DNA from: Acidobacteriota bacterium
GTDB lineage: Bacteria; Acidobacteriota; Terriglobia; Bryobacterales; Bryobacteraceae
Length of the DNA stretch: 36,295 nt
Assembly: GCA_017304135.1 (NCBI GenBank)
Contig: JAFLBB010000047.1
Coordinates: 1 to 36,295, forward strand
Reading direction: 5' to 3'
Below, piece after piece: positions 7,987 to 16,134 of this stretch (position 1 is its first letter; each line of letters opens with the position of its first letter). The position numbers and the translations under genes are program-made. Below the pieces are notes generated by a model. The model had not been told where the DNA came from. It searched no databases and saw only the letters and a list, made by a program, of their open reading frames with translations.

Positions 7987-9072
7987 CTATCGCACGGAGG
8001 GCGCCGAGGGGACGGGGGCAATCGAGTTTCTGGAGAGCGCTTCCTGAGGGGCCATCGTGCGCTCCTGGAAGTAGCAGCCTGTGATCAGGTTGTCGCGGGC
8101 ATCGGCGCCGAAGCGAAGGCTGGTTTGGTTGCCCGTGGTGAGGACTCCTGTGACAAGGTTGCGCGCCGTATAGAGGAAGACGGCGTCGGTGGAGTCGCGC
8201 ACGGCGCCGGGTCCGATGACATGGTGGCTCTCCAGGCGGCGGTCGGGCCCCGTGCAATAGGGCCGTCCGCAGTAGGCGACGACGCCCTTCTTCACGCGGC
8301 GGATCTGGAATGAGGTGACGGTGACGGAGCGGGAGTCAATGAGTTCGATGCCGCTGCCGCGCGCGGGCGAATCGCCATGGGCGATGACGTTGGTGATGAG
8401 GCCGTCTTCGGAATTGGCTGCGGCGACATGCATGGAGTTGCCGTTGGAGTAGGGCGAGAGCACGCCGTCGATGAGGAAGCGGCGGGTTTTGAAGACGGCG
8501 GCGGTGTACCAGTCGGCGGGCGAGGGGCCGGTGCGGGTGATGTTGCGGAAGATGATGTCCTCGCAGTCGTCGTCGTTGTCGTTGCCGGCGGCGACGGCGG
8601 CGTAGCCGTCGGTGGAGATGTTCTCGACTGTGACGCGGCGCGAGTAGACGATCCAGATGCCCATGCGTGTGCCGGTGAAGTGGAAGCCGGAGATGTAGAT
8701 GTCGGAGTGGGCAATGCCCTTCCCCGTGCCCCCGTCACGGGGCGAGGGATTGCCGATGCGGAAGCCGTCCTTGGGAACACCGAGCAGGGGGGTGGTATTG
8801 CGGATGACGACGCCGGGCCCGCCGAGCAGGCAGGAGCCGGAGGCGAGAAGCTCGACATAGCCGGAGATGCGGTACTCGCCGGGCGGAAAGAGCAGGCAGC
8901 GTCCGGCGGCGGCGTGGAAGGCGCGCTGGAGGGCGTCGCGGTCGTCGGTTTCGCCGTCGCCGGCGGCGCCGAAGTCGCCGACGCTGAGCAGGGGCAGCGA
9001 GGGGCGCTCAGCGGCCGGCAACAGAAACGGCGCGCACAGGCAGATGCCTTGCAGGAACCGGAGTGTTCTCAC
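7987..9072 (-). CDS. Right-handed beta-helix (pectate-lyase-3 type) secreted protein
   Basis: A 361-aa protein with signal peptide (MRTLRFLQGICLCAPFLLPA) followed by the hallmark VGDFGAAGDGETDDRDALQRA at about 31-51, which opens the pectate_lyase_3/GH28-related fold. Many short beta segments follow (IYISGFHFTG, VTVENISTDG, DIIFRNITRTG, GLITNVIAHGDS), typical of a right-handed parallel beta-helix. Such proteins cleave or bind polysaccharides outside the cell; a catalytic triad cannot be assigned from sequence alone. It is first in a minus-strand unit with the SDR gene 12 bp downstream. The pair would fit polysaccharide breakdown followed by oxidation of a released sugar, which is inference. 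Confidence 0.85.
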   Translation of the reverse strand: MRTLRFLQGICLCAPFLLPAAERPSLPLLSVGDFGAAGDGETDDRDALQRAFHAAAGRCLLFPPGEYRISGYVELLASGSCLLGGPGVVIRNTTPLLGVPKDGFRIGNPSPRDGGTGKGIAHSDIYISGFHFTGTRMGIWIVYSRRVTVENISTDGYAAVAAGNDNDDDCEDIIFRNITRTGPSPADWYTAAVFKTRRFLIDGVLSPYSNGNSMHVAAANSEDGLITNVIAHGDSPARGSGIELIDSRSVTVTSFQIRRVKKGVVAYCGRPYCTGPDRRLESHHVIGPGAVRDSTDAVFLYTARNLVTGVLTTGNQTSLRFGADARDNLITGCYFQERTMAPQEALSRNSIAPVPSAPSVR

Positions 9073-9168
9073 ACAAGGCAGTGGCCCGCGCGCGCCATGA
9101 TTCTCAGGGGCTCGATTTCCCCGCTAAGGGAACGGGGAGCCAGAAACCCTATGCCGTAATTTCAAGAG

Positions 9169-9762
9169 ATGCCGTACTTCTACAGGGGTGCCGGGGTCGG
9201 CACTTACTGGCACACGAACAATGCGCAGTTAGATGGATTTCTAGCTAGGCGGCCAACCGAAGAACCATCACGGTACCTCACCATTCGGCACATCCAGAAC
9301 GGCTCCGACTTCGACCCCTACATCTCGCTGACAAGGTCGTACGAGGTTGCCGAGGCATATGCCGTCGCCTGGTCGAGGGAACGGCCGACCGAGAGAAGTC
9401 CGGCATATGTATATGAGATTCTTGTGGACAAAGGCGACGAAGAAACTGGCGCGGTGAAGTTGATTGATCCTGTGGCTGAGATTGTGAGGCAATGGCCGGA
9501 GCCGGTCGAGGATTCAACGTTTCACCACGACGGCGGCCAGGATTTCTTACACGCGGTGATTGATCCGGTGAGGTTCCAGGATGTATTCCAAAGGCCCTAC
9601 AAGCAGGCACCGCCAGCCCAAGGCAACCCACGGCCCCCTCTACTTCGAGCCGAACTGGAGGCAATCACGCGTGCGCTGCGTGATGCTGAGATCCTCGCGG
9701 TGAGGGCAATCCCTTCACGCTGCGTGAAGAACCGTTTCCAGATCGCATACGGGAGCGTGTGA
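9169..9762 (+). CDS. Candidate ADP-ribosyltransferase-fold protein (unrecognised family, 197 aa)
   Basis: I cannot assign a named family. Visible features suggest an ADP-ribosyltransferase-like fold: FYRG with Arg6 at the very start, the strand YISLTRSYEVAEAYA at 51-65 (compare the Ser-Thr-Ser strand of cholera/pierisin-type enzymes), YVYEILVD at 80-87, and GQDFLHAVIDPVRFQDVF at 123-140. The last is placed like the (Q/E)xE...IP...I region of those toxins, but with Asp125 where Glu is usual. No signal peptide or transmembrane segment is present. The gene is on the plus strand inside a long minus-strand block, and its base composition is visibly less GC-rich than its flanks, suggesting transfer. 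A small gene follows after 68 bp. The ART assignment is a motif-level inference; enzymatic activity is unproven. Confidence 0.75.
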   Translation: MPYFYRGAGVGTYWHTNNAQLDGFLARRPTEEPSRYLTIRHIQNGSDFDPYISLTRSYEVAEAYAVAWSRERPTERSPAYVYEILVDKGDEETGAVKLIDPVAEIVRQWPEPVEDSTFHHDGGQDFLHAVIDPVRFQDVFQRPYKQAPPAQGNPRPPLLRAELEAITRALRDAEILAVRAIPSRCVKNRFQIAYGSV

Positions 9763-9830
9763 GAGCTTCGGGCGGATGAAGTCACGATCTCTTGTAGGAC
9801 GGTGGATCAGCCGATATGAAATCAGGCACT

Positions 9831-10205
9831 ATGTACGAGACAAAGTCGGTCCAGATCGCTTCACCAATTGCGGCCGGTCAACACGTTCGAATCGTCTCGG
9901 TTGAGCTTACCGTGAGGCCCTCGTTGCCGCTTGCGGTGGCGCACTACGAGATCGACGGAGTGCGGCAACCGTACGGGTTGAGGCTCGATCTGGGGAAGCG
10001 CATCATGGTGGACTCGCTGGAGGACCTGGAATTGCAGGATGAAGCGCGACAGTGCGTCGAGCAACTCCTCCGGTTTATGGCAACTGAGGAAGGTTCGGCT
10101 CTGATCGATCGTTCGCCGTCCCGAGTGGCGCAACTGCGGGTGCTTGGCACCGGAGAGCGGAGCGCCTCCCAGTCCGCTTCCGCGGCCGGCTCCCTCGGAG
10201 GTTAA
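9831..10205 (+). CDS. Small unknown protein downstream of the ART-like gene
   Basis: A protein of about 124 aa starting at ATG 9831 (MYETKSVQIASPI); an in-frame ATG at 9816 would add five residues. It shows a beta-rich first half (HVRIVSVELTVRPSLPLAVAHYEIDG), then helices (EDLELQDEARQCVEQLLRFMATEEG) and a low-complexity Ser/Ala/Gly tail. No signal peptide or transmembrane segment. It follows the ART-like gene by 68 bp on the same strand, and the pair ends at a shared terminator. The size and position would suit an immunity, antitoxin or accessory protein, but no sequence motif proves this. Confidence 0.7.
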   Translation: MYETKSVQIASPIAAGQHVRIVSVELTVRPSLPLAVAHYEIDGVRQPYGLRLDLGKRIMVDSLEDLELQDEARQCVEQLLRFMATEEGSALIDRSPSRVAQLRVLGTGERSASQSASAAGSLGG

Positions 10206-10236
10206 GGCTGAAACAACCCAACTCGAATGGGAACGA

Positions 10237-10267
10237 AAAAGGCCTGCCCAGTGAGGGAAGGCCTTTT
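10237..10267. terminator. Bidirectional Rho-independent terminator
   Basis: The inverted repeat AAAAGGCC (10237-10244) and GGCCTTTT (10260-10267) forms a hairpin flanked by an A-run on the left and a TTTTCTTTTC tract on the right. It lies between the convergent plus-strand unknown gene (stop 10205) and the minus-strand TonB receptor (stop 10288). It can therefore stop transcription from both sides. Confidence 0.85.
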
Positions 10268-10287
10268 CTTTTCCTGCGCGTTTGAGC

Positions 10288-13200
10288 CTAGAACACGAAG
10301 CGGGCGCTGATCTGGGCGCGGCGGGCGTTGGTGCCGTCGGGGAAGCCGGCCGAGGCCGAGCCTTCGCCGAAGCGCGGCGTGGGGCGGATGGCGCCGGCGG
10401 TAGCCTGGAAGGCCTGGCCGCGGACACTGGTGTCGGAGACGTTATTGAAGACGTTGAAAACCTCGAAGTTGAGCTGCAGGTTCAGGCGTTCGGTGAACGG
10501 CAGGATCTTGGTGAGGCGGGCGTCGGTGCGGAAGATGGCCTGCGCCGGGATGGAGGAGGCGGCCATAAAGGGAACGCGGGAGCTGCCGCCGAAGCCATTG
10601 AGGCTGGTGGTGAAGGGAGCGCCGACGTAGGGGGTGCCGGACACGAAGATGGTCGGCGTGGAGTATTGCGTTGAGCCGTAGGTGGTGATCTGGGAGAGCT
10701 GCCAGTTGTTGATGAGGAACTTGGCCAGGGCGCCGTCGCTGTTGCTGAGCTTCGGCTGGTGGATGGAGCTGAAAGCCGCGCGGTGGCGCTGGTCGAGCGC
10801 GCTGGTGGACTTGTCGGACTTGTAGTCGCCGTTAAACATCGAACGGACACCACTGAAGAAGATATTGTCGCTGCCGCCGCCCTGGTTGTAATCGATGGCG
10901 TGCGACCAGGTGTAGCTGAACTGCACCTGGTGGGATTTGCGGCGCATTTTGATCTGGGTGACGAGCCCGTTGTACCAGCTCTGGCCGCCATTCTCCACCT
11001 GGTTGGCGCGGCGCCAGTTCCTATTGACGCGGTTGGCGATGAGGTGGCCCGGCGTGGTGTAGGTTCCGGTCTGCGCGCCGGCGTCGTTGAAGATGTTGTA
11101 AGTCACGTTCGGGCCGAGGGCGCCGATGTTGAGGTCGCGAACGGTCCAGAGTTGGACGCCGCGGGACCAGAGGTAGCTGGCGGTGAAGGAGACGTCGCGG
11201 ACGATTTCACGTTCGATGCCGATGTCGGCCTGCTGCGTGTAGGGGTTGCGGAAGTCGTCGGCGGCGAAGGTAACGTCGACGGTGCCGGCGGGCGGCTGGC
11301 GGTCAAGGCTGGGGAGCACGAAGGGGAAGGCGGGGCCGGCGGCAAGGTCGGCGGCGACAGCGCCGTTGAGGCTGATGTTGCGCGTGTAGACGCCGTTGCT
11401 TTGGGTGAAGGTGTTCAGGACGCCGCCGGGGTAGCGGCCGTAGAAGATGCCGTAGCCGCCGCGAAGCACGGTCTTGCTGTCGTTGAAGGCGTAGGCGAAG
11501 CCGAAGCGCGGAGCGAAGTTGGTCTTGGTGGTGGGAATGCGGCCGGTTTGCGGATAGTCGGGGTTGGTGATGGTGGGCTGGGTGTAGTTGGAGTATTCGT
11601 AGCGCACTCCGTAGTTCAGGGTCAGGTTTTTGGTGGCGCGGAACTGATCCTGGACGTAGGCGGAGTAGTCGCGGATGGTGACATCGACGACGGGGTTGCC
11701 GAAGGCCTGGGAGAAGGTCTGCCAGCGCTTGGCGCCGGTGGTGTTGCCGCTGAAGTCGAGGGCGAAGTTGGTGAAGTTGGCGTAGACGTAAGAGCCGCGG
11801 CCGTTGAAGAGCTGATTGGAGTAGTCCTGCGTGTTGACGATATCGCCGCCCATTTTGAGGGTGTGGCGGCCGACGGTCCAGGTGAGGTTGTCGGCGATCT
11901 GGTGGCGGTTCTCGCTAGGGTTCAGCCGGGGCATGTAGTTGGCCACGCCGAGGTTGGCGACGCCCTGGACGGAGATGGCAAGGCGGCCGGTTTCGGCGGG
12001 GAGGTACTCAGGATTGAGGTCATCGAAGAGGCGGTCTTTGAACCAGCCGTAGCGGAGTTCGTTGACGACGGTGGAGGTGGGGATGGAGGTGTAGCTGACG
12101 CGGCCGTAGCGGGTACGGACGGTGGAGTCGCCGTTGTTCCCGATACCGGAGCCGTTGTTGAGCGCCGCGCCGGTCTGGATGCCCATGGGGGAGATCCACT
12201 TCAGGTAGTTGAATGAGAAGCTGAAGCTGTGGCGGTCAGCCGGGCGCCAGTCGATCTTGCCGAAGCCGAGGTCGGAGTTGGCCGTGCGGGGGATGGTGGT
12301 ATTGTGGCGCTTGGTGATGAAGTTCACCGCCGCATCGCACTGGGCCTGTGATGCGGTGCAGGCGCCGACGAAAGCGCCGGCGGCGTTGAACAGCGGGGCG
12401 GAGTTCATCGTGGCCAGCAGCGGGAAGTCGCGGCGCACGAGTTCGGCGTTGAAGAAGTAGAAGAGCTTGTCTTTAACGATGGAACCGCCGACAGAGCCGC
12501 CCACCTGGTTGCGGGTTTCCTTGGGGACGCTGGAGGCATAGCGGTCGCGGGCGCCGAAGTCCTGGTTGCGGTAGAACCAGTAGCCGGTACCGTGTACGTC
12601 GTTGCTGCCGGAGCGGGTGACGGTGTTGATGACGCCGCCGGTGGCGCGGCCGTATTCGGCCGAGTAACCGCTGGAGAGCACTTCGAACTCCTGGACGGCG
12701 TCCTGGGAGATCTGCGTTGAGATGCGCGTGCGGCCGGCGTTTTCGTTGTAGTACTGGTTGGTCGTGTCGTTGCCGTCGGTGAGGAAGGAGTTGCCGCCGG
12801 CGATGCCGCGGAAGCTGACCAGGCCGAAGGTGCCGTCGGAGACGACGCCGGGAGCAAGCAGGACGAAGCTGTCCACGCGGCGGCCGTTGATGGGGAGATT
12901 CTGAATCAAGGCGCTGTTGACGACGGCGCTGTTGCCGGTGCGGGTTTGCTCAATGACGGGAGCGAGGTCAACCACTTCCACCTGCGTCGCGGCGGAGGCC
13001 ACATTGATGGTGACGGGGAGGTCGACCACCTGGCCGACGGCAATCTCGAAGCCGCTCACTTCATAGGGCTGGAAGCCTTGTTTGTTGATGGTGACCTTGT
13101 AGCCGGCGGCGGGAACCAGGGCCGGCGCCGTGAAGATGCCGGCGGCATTGGTGCGCAGTTCGCGGCGGATGCCTTTGGACTCATTGGCGACGACCACGGC

Positions 13201-13347
13201 CGCTTCGGGCACGACGGCGCCGGAGGCGTCGCGAACGACGCCGGAGACACCACCCATGCCGGCGATTGCCTGAGCGGAAGCCGAGCGGGGATGGAAAAGA
13301 GCAAGAGCGAGGAGCCCCAGGGTAAGGGACAGTCGAAGTGACTTCAT
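10288..13347 (-). CDS. TonB-dependent receptor with carboxypeptidase-regulatory domain (Oar-like)
   Basis: An outer-membrane protein of 1019 aa when started at ATG 13347 (signal peptide MKSLRLSLTLGLLALALF...SASAQA); the open frame extends seven codons further upstream. The order is signal peptide, an Ig-like carboxypeptidase-regulatory domain (GVVRDASGAVVPEAAVVVAN, about 33-110), a plug domain with LPINGRRVDSFVLLAPGV, SFRGIAGGNSFLTDG and YSAEYGRATGGVINTVTRSG, then a large beta-barrel ending in the aromatic strand AQISARFVF expected for outer-membrane insertion. Such receptors bind large substrates at the surface and are energised by TonB. They are strongly expanded in Solibacter-like Acidobacteriota. 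The ligand is unknown. It is transcribed alone and ends at the bidirectional terminator. Confidence 0.95.
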   Translation of the reverse strand: MKSLRLSLTLGLLALALFHPRSASAQAIAGMGGVSGVVRDASGAVVPEAAVVVANESKGIRRELRTNAAGIFTAPALVPAAGYKVTINKQGFQPYEVSGFEIAVGQVVDLPVTINVASAATQVEVVDLAPVIEQTRTGNSAVVNSALIQNLPINGRRVDSFVLLAPGVVSDGTFGLVSFRGIAGGNSFLTDGNDTTNQYYNENAGRTRISTQISQDAVQEFEVLSSGYSAEYGRATGGVINTVTRSGSNDVHGTGYWFYRNQDFGARDRYASSVPKETRNQVGGSVGGSIVKDKLFYFFNAELVRRDFPLLATMNSAPLFNAAGAFVGACTASQAQCDAAVNFITKRHNTTIPRTANSDLGFGKIDWRPADRHSFSFSFNYLKWISPMGIQTGAALNNGSGIGNNGDSTVRTRYGRVSYTSIPTSTVVNELRYGWFKDRLFDDLNPEYLPAETGRLAISVQGVANLGVANYMPRLNPSENRHQIADNLTWTVGRHTLKMGGDIVNTQDYSNQLFNGRGSYVYANFTNFALDFSGNTTGAKRWQTFSQAFGNPVVDVTIRDYSAYVQDQFRATKNLTLNYGVRYEYSNYTQPTITNPDYPQTGRIPTTKTNFAPRFGFAYAFNDSKTVLRGGYGIFYGRYPGGVLNTFTQSNGVYTRNISLNGAVAADLAAGPAFPFVLPSLDRQPPAGTVDVTFAADDFRNPYTQQADIGIEREIVRDVSFTASYLWSRGVQLWTVRDLNIGALGPNVTYNIFNDAGAQTGTYTTPGHLIANRVNRNWRRANQVENGGQSWYNGLVTQIKMRRKSHQVQFSYTWSHAIDYNQGGGSDNIFFSGVRSMFNGDYKSDKSTSALDQRHRAAFSSIHQPKLSNSDGALAKFLINNWQLSQITTYGSTQYSTPTIFVSGTPYVGAPFTTSLNGFGGSSRVPFMAASSIPAQAIFRTDARLTKILPFTERLNLQLNFEVFNVFNNVSDTSVRGQAFQATAGAIRPTPRFGEGSASAGFPDGTNARRAQISARFVF

Positions 13348-13447
13348 GTGTGGATAGACCTCTTCCAATAGGGTACCCCACGAGGAAGTGAATAATCAGT
13401 GAAGAGACCGGGCCGGAAGCCCAGGTTTTCAGGCCTCAGGCGGAAAT

Positions 13448-14200
13448 TCAGACAATTTTCTCAGCCAGCAGAAGGAGGGACTGGCCGAGCGGAAATCCGC
13501 CACCGGCTTTGAGCCAGGCGGCTTCCACGGCAAGCGGCGCGTGGAGCAAGGCGTCCACCCACCCAGCCACGGGTTCGACCCCGCTGGAGGGAGGCGCTTT
13601 CGACAACGGTTCCCAGAGGCGGAACTTGGCCAATGCGACAGGGAGGAGCAGCGAATTGGCATAGGTGGCGCGGAGGATGCGATAGCCCTGTGCGCGCACC
13701 GCGTTGACCAGGCGGCGGCGGTTGAAGCGTTGCTTTTCCTCGGCCCATACGGAGTGGTTGCTGCGCAGAAGGTCGAGGGCCGAAACGCGCAAGACGAGCA
13801 GGCCGCCGGGGCGGGTGACGCGGGCGAACTCGGCAAGCGGTTCCGATTCGCGGCCGCGCGGCAAATGCACGATGACGTCCATGGAGACGACCGCATCGAA
13901 GGCCGACGAGCGGTAAGGCAGGCGGCAGATATCGGCCTGCACCATGCGCGGAGCGCCGAGTTGCCTGCCGAAAGCGAGGCCCTCCCAGCCGAGGTCCAGC
14001 GAGTGCATGCGCCAGCCATAGCGCTGGGCCAGTTGAACGGAGAAATGGCCCGTGCCGCAGCCGGCTTCGAGGGCGGTATTGAGCTTGCGCGCACGGGCGA
14101 CGGGATCGAGGACGGCAAACGTGATTTTGCGCATGCCGCGGTACCACCAGAAGTCCTGTTCGGACTGGGCGATGTTGGCGAATTCCGCCGGGTTCATCAT
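13448..14200 (-). CDS. Class I SAM-dependent methyltransferase
   Basis: A protein of 250 aa when started at ATG 14200, which overlaps the stop of the upstream epimerase gene as ATGA; the frame remains open further upstream but that part is inside the epimerase gene. The Rossmann-like methyltransferase core is clear: motif I ALEAGCGTGHFS at about 43-54, acidic Asp69 after beta-2 (HSLDLG), ADICRLPYRSSAFDAVVSMD (motifs II/III), and RPGGLLVLRV. The N-terminal NIAQSEQDFWWYRGMRK is common in methyltransferases from glycan and polysaccharide gene clusters. It lacks a signal peptide, so it is cytosolic. Being coupled to a sugar-nucleotide epimerase suggests it methylates a sugar or lipid-linked precursor; this is inference. 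Confidence 0.9.
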   Translation of the reverse strand: MMNPAEFANIAQSEQDFWWYRGMRKITFAVLDPVARARKLNTALEAGCGTGHFSVQLAQRYGWRMHSLDLGWEGLAFGRQLGAPRMVQADICRLPYRSSAFDAVVSMDVIVHLPRGRESEPLAEFARVTRPGGLLVLRVSALDLLRSNHSVWAEEKQRFNRRRLVNAVRAQGYRILRATYANSLLLPVALAKFRLWEPLSKAPPSSGVEPVAGWVDALLHAPLAVEAAWLKAGGGFPLGQSLLLLAEKIV

Positions 14201-15255
14201 GTGGGCGACAACCTGTAGGAGCCCTTTTGCGTGAGGATGTGACGGAGCTTGCATTCCGGCTCTGTGAGGCCGGGCGGCAGGTAGTGGGGGAGGCACTCGC
14301 GGTAGTAGTTGAGGGTCATGCGGATGCCCTCTTCGAAGCGGACTTTTGGCGTCCAGCCGAGTTCGCGGCCGATGCGGCTGGAGTCAGTGTAGTAGCTGCC
14401 GATGTCGATCTGCTTGCGATCCGGAGGGAACTCGCGGTACTCAGGCGGTTCCATGCCTCCGGCATCGGTGCAAATGGCGGCGATTTGGCTCAGCGAGAGC
14501 GCTTCCGGGCCACCCACGTTATACTCGCGCGATTGCAGCCGTTGGGCGGCGCCGGCGGCGAGCATGGCCTCGACAACATCATCGACATAGGCCGGGTCGC
14601 GCAACTGGCTGCCATCACCGAACACCTGCAGGCGTGCGGCGGCGAGCGATTTGCGGATGTAATTGGAGAGAAAGCCCTGGCAGGGGACATCGAGGGCCAT
14701 GCGGGGGCCGTAGACGTTGGTCAGGCGCAGGACCACCGCATCGAGGTCGCCGGAGCGGGAAAACATCAGGTGGTACATCGTCGCGGCATACTTGTGCACG
14801 CCGTTGAAGTCGACCGGATTGACGGGGTGCAACTCATCCACGGGGAGATATTGCGGCGCCCCGTAGACCTGACGTGTGCCGGCATAGACGACGCGCGCGC
14901 CTGGAGAGAGCCGGATGCAGGCCTCCAGGAAGCGCATTTGCGAGAGCGTGTTGATTTCCAGATCGCGCTCCGGATAGAGCATGGAGTGGATGTGGCTGAT
15001 CTCACCGGCGAGGTTAAAGATGATCGGAACGCCGGCAAGGGCGGGGGCGATGCAATCCGGTTCGCCGATGTCGGCCTTGAGGATTTCAACCTTGCCGGAG
15101 GCGGGGGCGAGGTTGAACAGGTTGGCTCCGCACCCCTGGACACACGAGTCCACCACGGTCACGGACGCACCTCGCTCCACGAGACGGAGCACGAGGTTGC
15201 TGCCTATGAAGCCGAGTCCACCCGTTACGACGACTCTCTTCCCCTCGTAGGACAC
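14197..15255 (-). CDS. NAD-dependent epimerase/dehydratase (extended SDR) with altered catalytic Tyr position
   Basis: A 352-aa extended SDR acting on nucleotide sugars or similar. It has the NAD-binding loop TGGLGFIG at 11-18, Asp36 for NAD preference, NLAGEISH (81-88), Thr127 in YAGTRQVYG, and the substrate-binding LRLTNVYGPRM. The usual catalytic YxxxK is replaced: the segment reads DFNGVHKYAATMYHL, so Asn151 sits where Tyr is expected before Lys155. From memory, related sequences with an NGxxK motif exist among epimerase-like proteins of glycan clusters, so this may mark a subfamily with a different mechanism rather than loss of function. It ends in ATGA overlap with the methyltransferase. 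The pair is probably an envelope-sugar operon. Confidence 0.93.
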   Translation of the reverse strand: MSYEGKRVVVTGGLGFIGSNLVLRLVERGASVTVVDSCVQGCGANLFNLAPASGKVEILKADIGEPDCIAPALAGVPIIFNLAGEISHIHSMLYPERDLEINTLSQMRFLEACIRLSPGARVVYAGTRQVYGAPQYLPVDELHPVNPVDFNGVHKYAATMYHLMFSRSGDLDAVVLRLTNVYGPRMALDVPCQGFLSNYIRKSLAAARLQVFGDGSQLRDPAYVDDVVEAMLAAGAAQRLQSREYNVGGPEALSLSQIAAICTDAGGMEPPEYREFPPDRKQIDIGSYYTDSSRIGRELGWTPKVRFEEGIRMTLNYYRECLPHYLPPGLTEPECKLRHILTQKGSYRLSPT

Positions 15256-15348
15256 AAAGATTAACGATTACACCGCAAAAGAGGCGGTGGCGCAAGTAGG
15301 AAAACGCAGGAGAACGGGTATCTTCGGACCAGGTGATATGATTCCGGC

Positions 15349-15525
15349 ATGCAGCGGGAAGGCAAGACCGTGCTGGCAGCCTGCGTTGTGACGTGGTTGA
15401 CGCTGATGGTGGTTTACACGCTTTCGCGGACGTGGCCGGAGGCGCTGGAGAAGGCCTTCGATGGCGCGATGTGGGTAGGGCTCATCACTTTCCTCGTGGT
15501 GAATGGGAATTCGATTCGCGATTAG
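15349..15525 (+). CDS. Two-helix membrane peptide, 58 aa
   Basis: A short frame starting at ATG 15349 encodes a 58-aa protein with a short basic head (MQREGK), a hydrophobic helix at about 7-26 (TVLAACVVTWLTLMVVYTLS), a loop (RTWPEALEKAFDGA) and a second hydrophobic segment at 40-52 (AMWVGLITFLVVN). A modest ribosome-binding site (AGGTG, about 13 bp upstream) is present. Its stop TAG overlaps the GTG start of the next gene (TAGTG), a sign of translational coupling. No family recognised. The clean two-helix hairpin and the coupling make it likely to be real. Confidence 0.7.
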   Translation: MQREGKTVLAACVVTWLTLMVVYTLSRTWPEALEKAFDGAMWVGLITFLVVNGNSIRD

Positions 15526-15767
15526 TGACGGGGATGCAACTGGACCGGGCGATGCTGGCGCAGATCGAGGTGAACATCCAGAACCTACGCATACAGCAGG
15601 AGCAGATTCAGACGCACGTCCGACTGATGGAGGACCAGTCTGCGGAACTGCGGCAGCGGTTGGGTCTTGTGCAGGTGGTGCGGCCCGGAGTCACGCTGAA
15701 CAAGCCCCGCGTCGTAGTGAGACCGCAGTTGTTCAACGTGCTCGACGCCACACCACCGGAAGGTTGA
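15525..15767 (+). CDS. Small coiled-coil protein, 80 aa
   Basis: The protein starts at GTG 15525 (overlapping the upstream stop as TAGTG) or at ATG 15534. The first half is a long heptad-like helix rich in Gln, Leu, Ile and Glu (LAQIEVNIQNLRIQQEQIQT, then VRLMEDQSAELRQRL), suggesting a coiled coil. The second half has a basic, Val/Pro-rich stretch (VRPGVTLNKPRVVVRP). No Cys, signal peptide or transmembrane segment. It is coupled to the two-helix membrane peptide, so the two may form one complex. It converges on the ribbon-helix-helix-like gene with a 21-bp gap. Function unknown. Confidence 0.7.
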   Translation: MTGMQLDRAMLAQIEVNIQNLRIQQEQIQTHVRLMEDQSAELRQRLGLVQVVRPGVTLNKPRVVVRPQLFNVLDATPPEG

Positions 15768-15788
15768 TGCCGATCGCGGGCGGTCTTG

Positions 15789-16073
15789 CTATTTTTTGCC
15801 TCCCGCAACCGCCGGTTCCACCGCCGACGCTGCCGCTTGACGTTGGGCGGCGCGCGCGAGGCGGTCGAGCATCGGCACGCTGAGGATCTTTACGCGGTTC
15901 TCGTTATCGTTGAGCGAGGCGATGGAGTTTCCGGCCTTCACCTCTTGCCCGGCCCAGTGCAGCAACGTGAGAGCGTTACTGAATAGGTCCTTGTATGTGT
16001 CGATTCGGGCGTCCTTCATGAGAGCCTGTAGCTCCTGGACGTCCTCTTCGGGTAGTTCCAATTGGATACGCAT
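15789..16073 (-). CDS. Ribbon-helix-helix-like small protein, 94 aa
   Basis: The protein begins with a short beta segment, MRIQLELPEEDVQELQALMK, followed by helices (IDTYKDLFSNALTLLHWAGQ) and the strand-like GNSIASLND. This matches a family of RHH-like proteins with the core [LTY]KELFNNALTLLxWA...G..IASxDE that I recall from cyanobacteria and other environmental bacteria. RHH proteins usually bind DNA as dimers and often act as antitoxins or autoregulators, but members of this branch are uncharacterised to my knowledge. The C-terminal tail (AARAAQRQ...AVAGGKK region) is Ala/Lys-rich. ATG 16073 has a strong GGAGG ribosome-binding site. It follows the small gene at 16135-16338 by about 60 bp, and both lie behind a near-consensus promoter. 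Confidence 0.82.
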   Translation of the reverse strand: MRIQLELPEEDVQELQALMKDARIDTYKDLFSNALTLLHWAGQEVKAGNSIASLNDNENRVKILSVPMLDRLARAAQRQAAASAVEPAVAGGKK

Positions 16074-16134
16074 TCAACCTCCGGCCATTGGGCCGACTTC
16101 ACCTGCAGCGGCACGCCGGGAGTCGTACTGCCGC

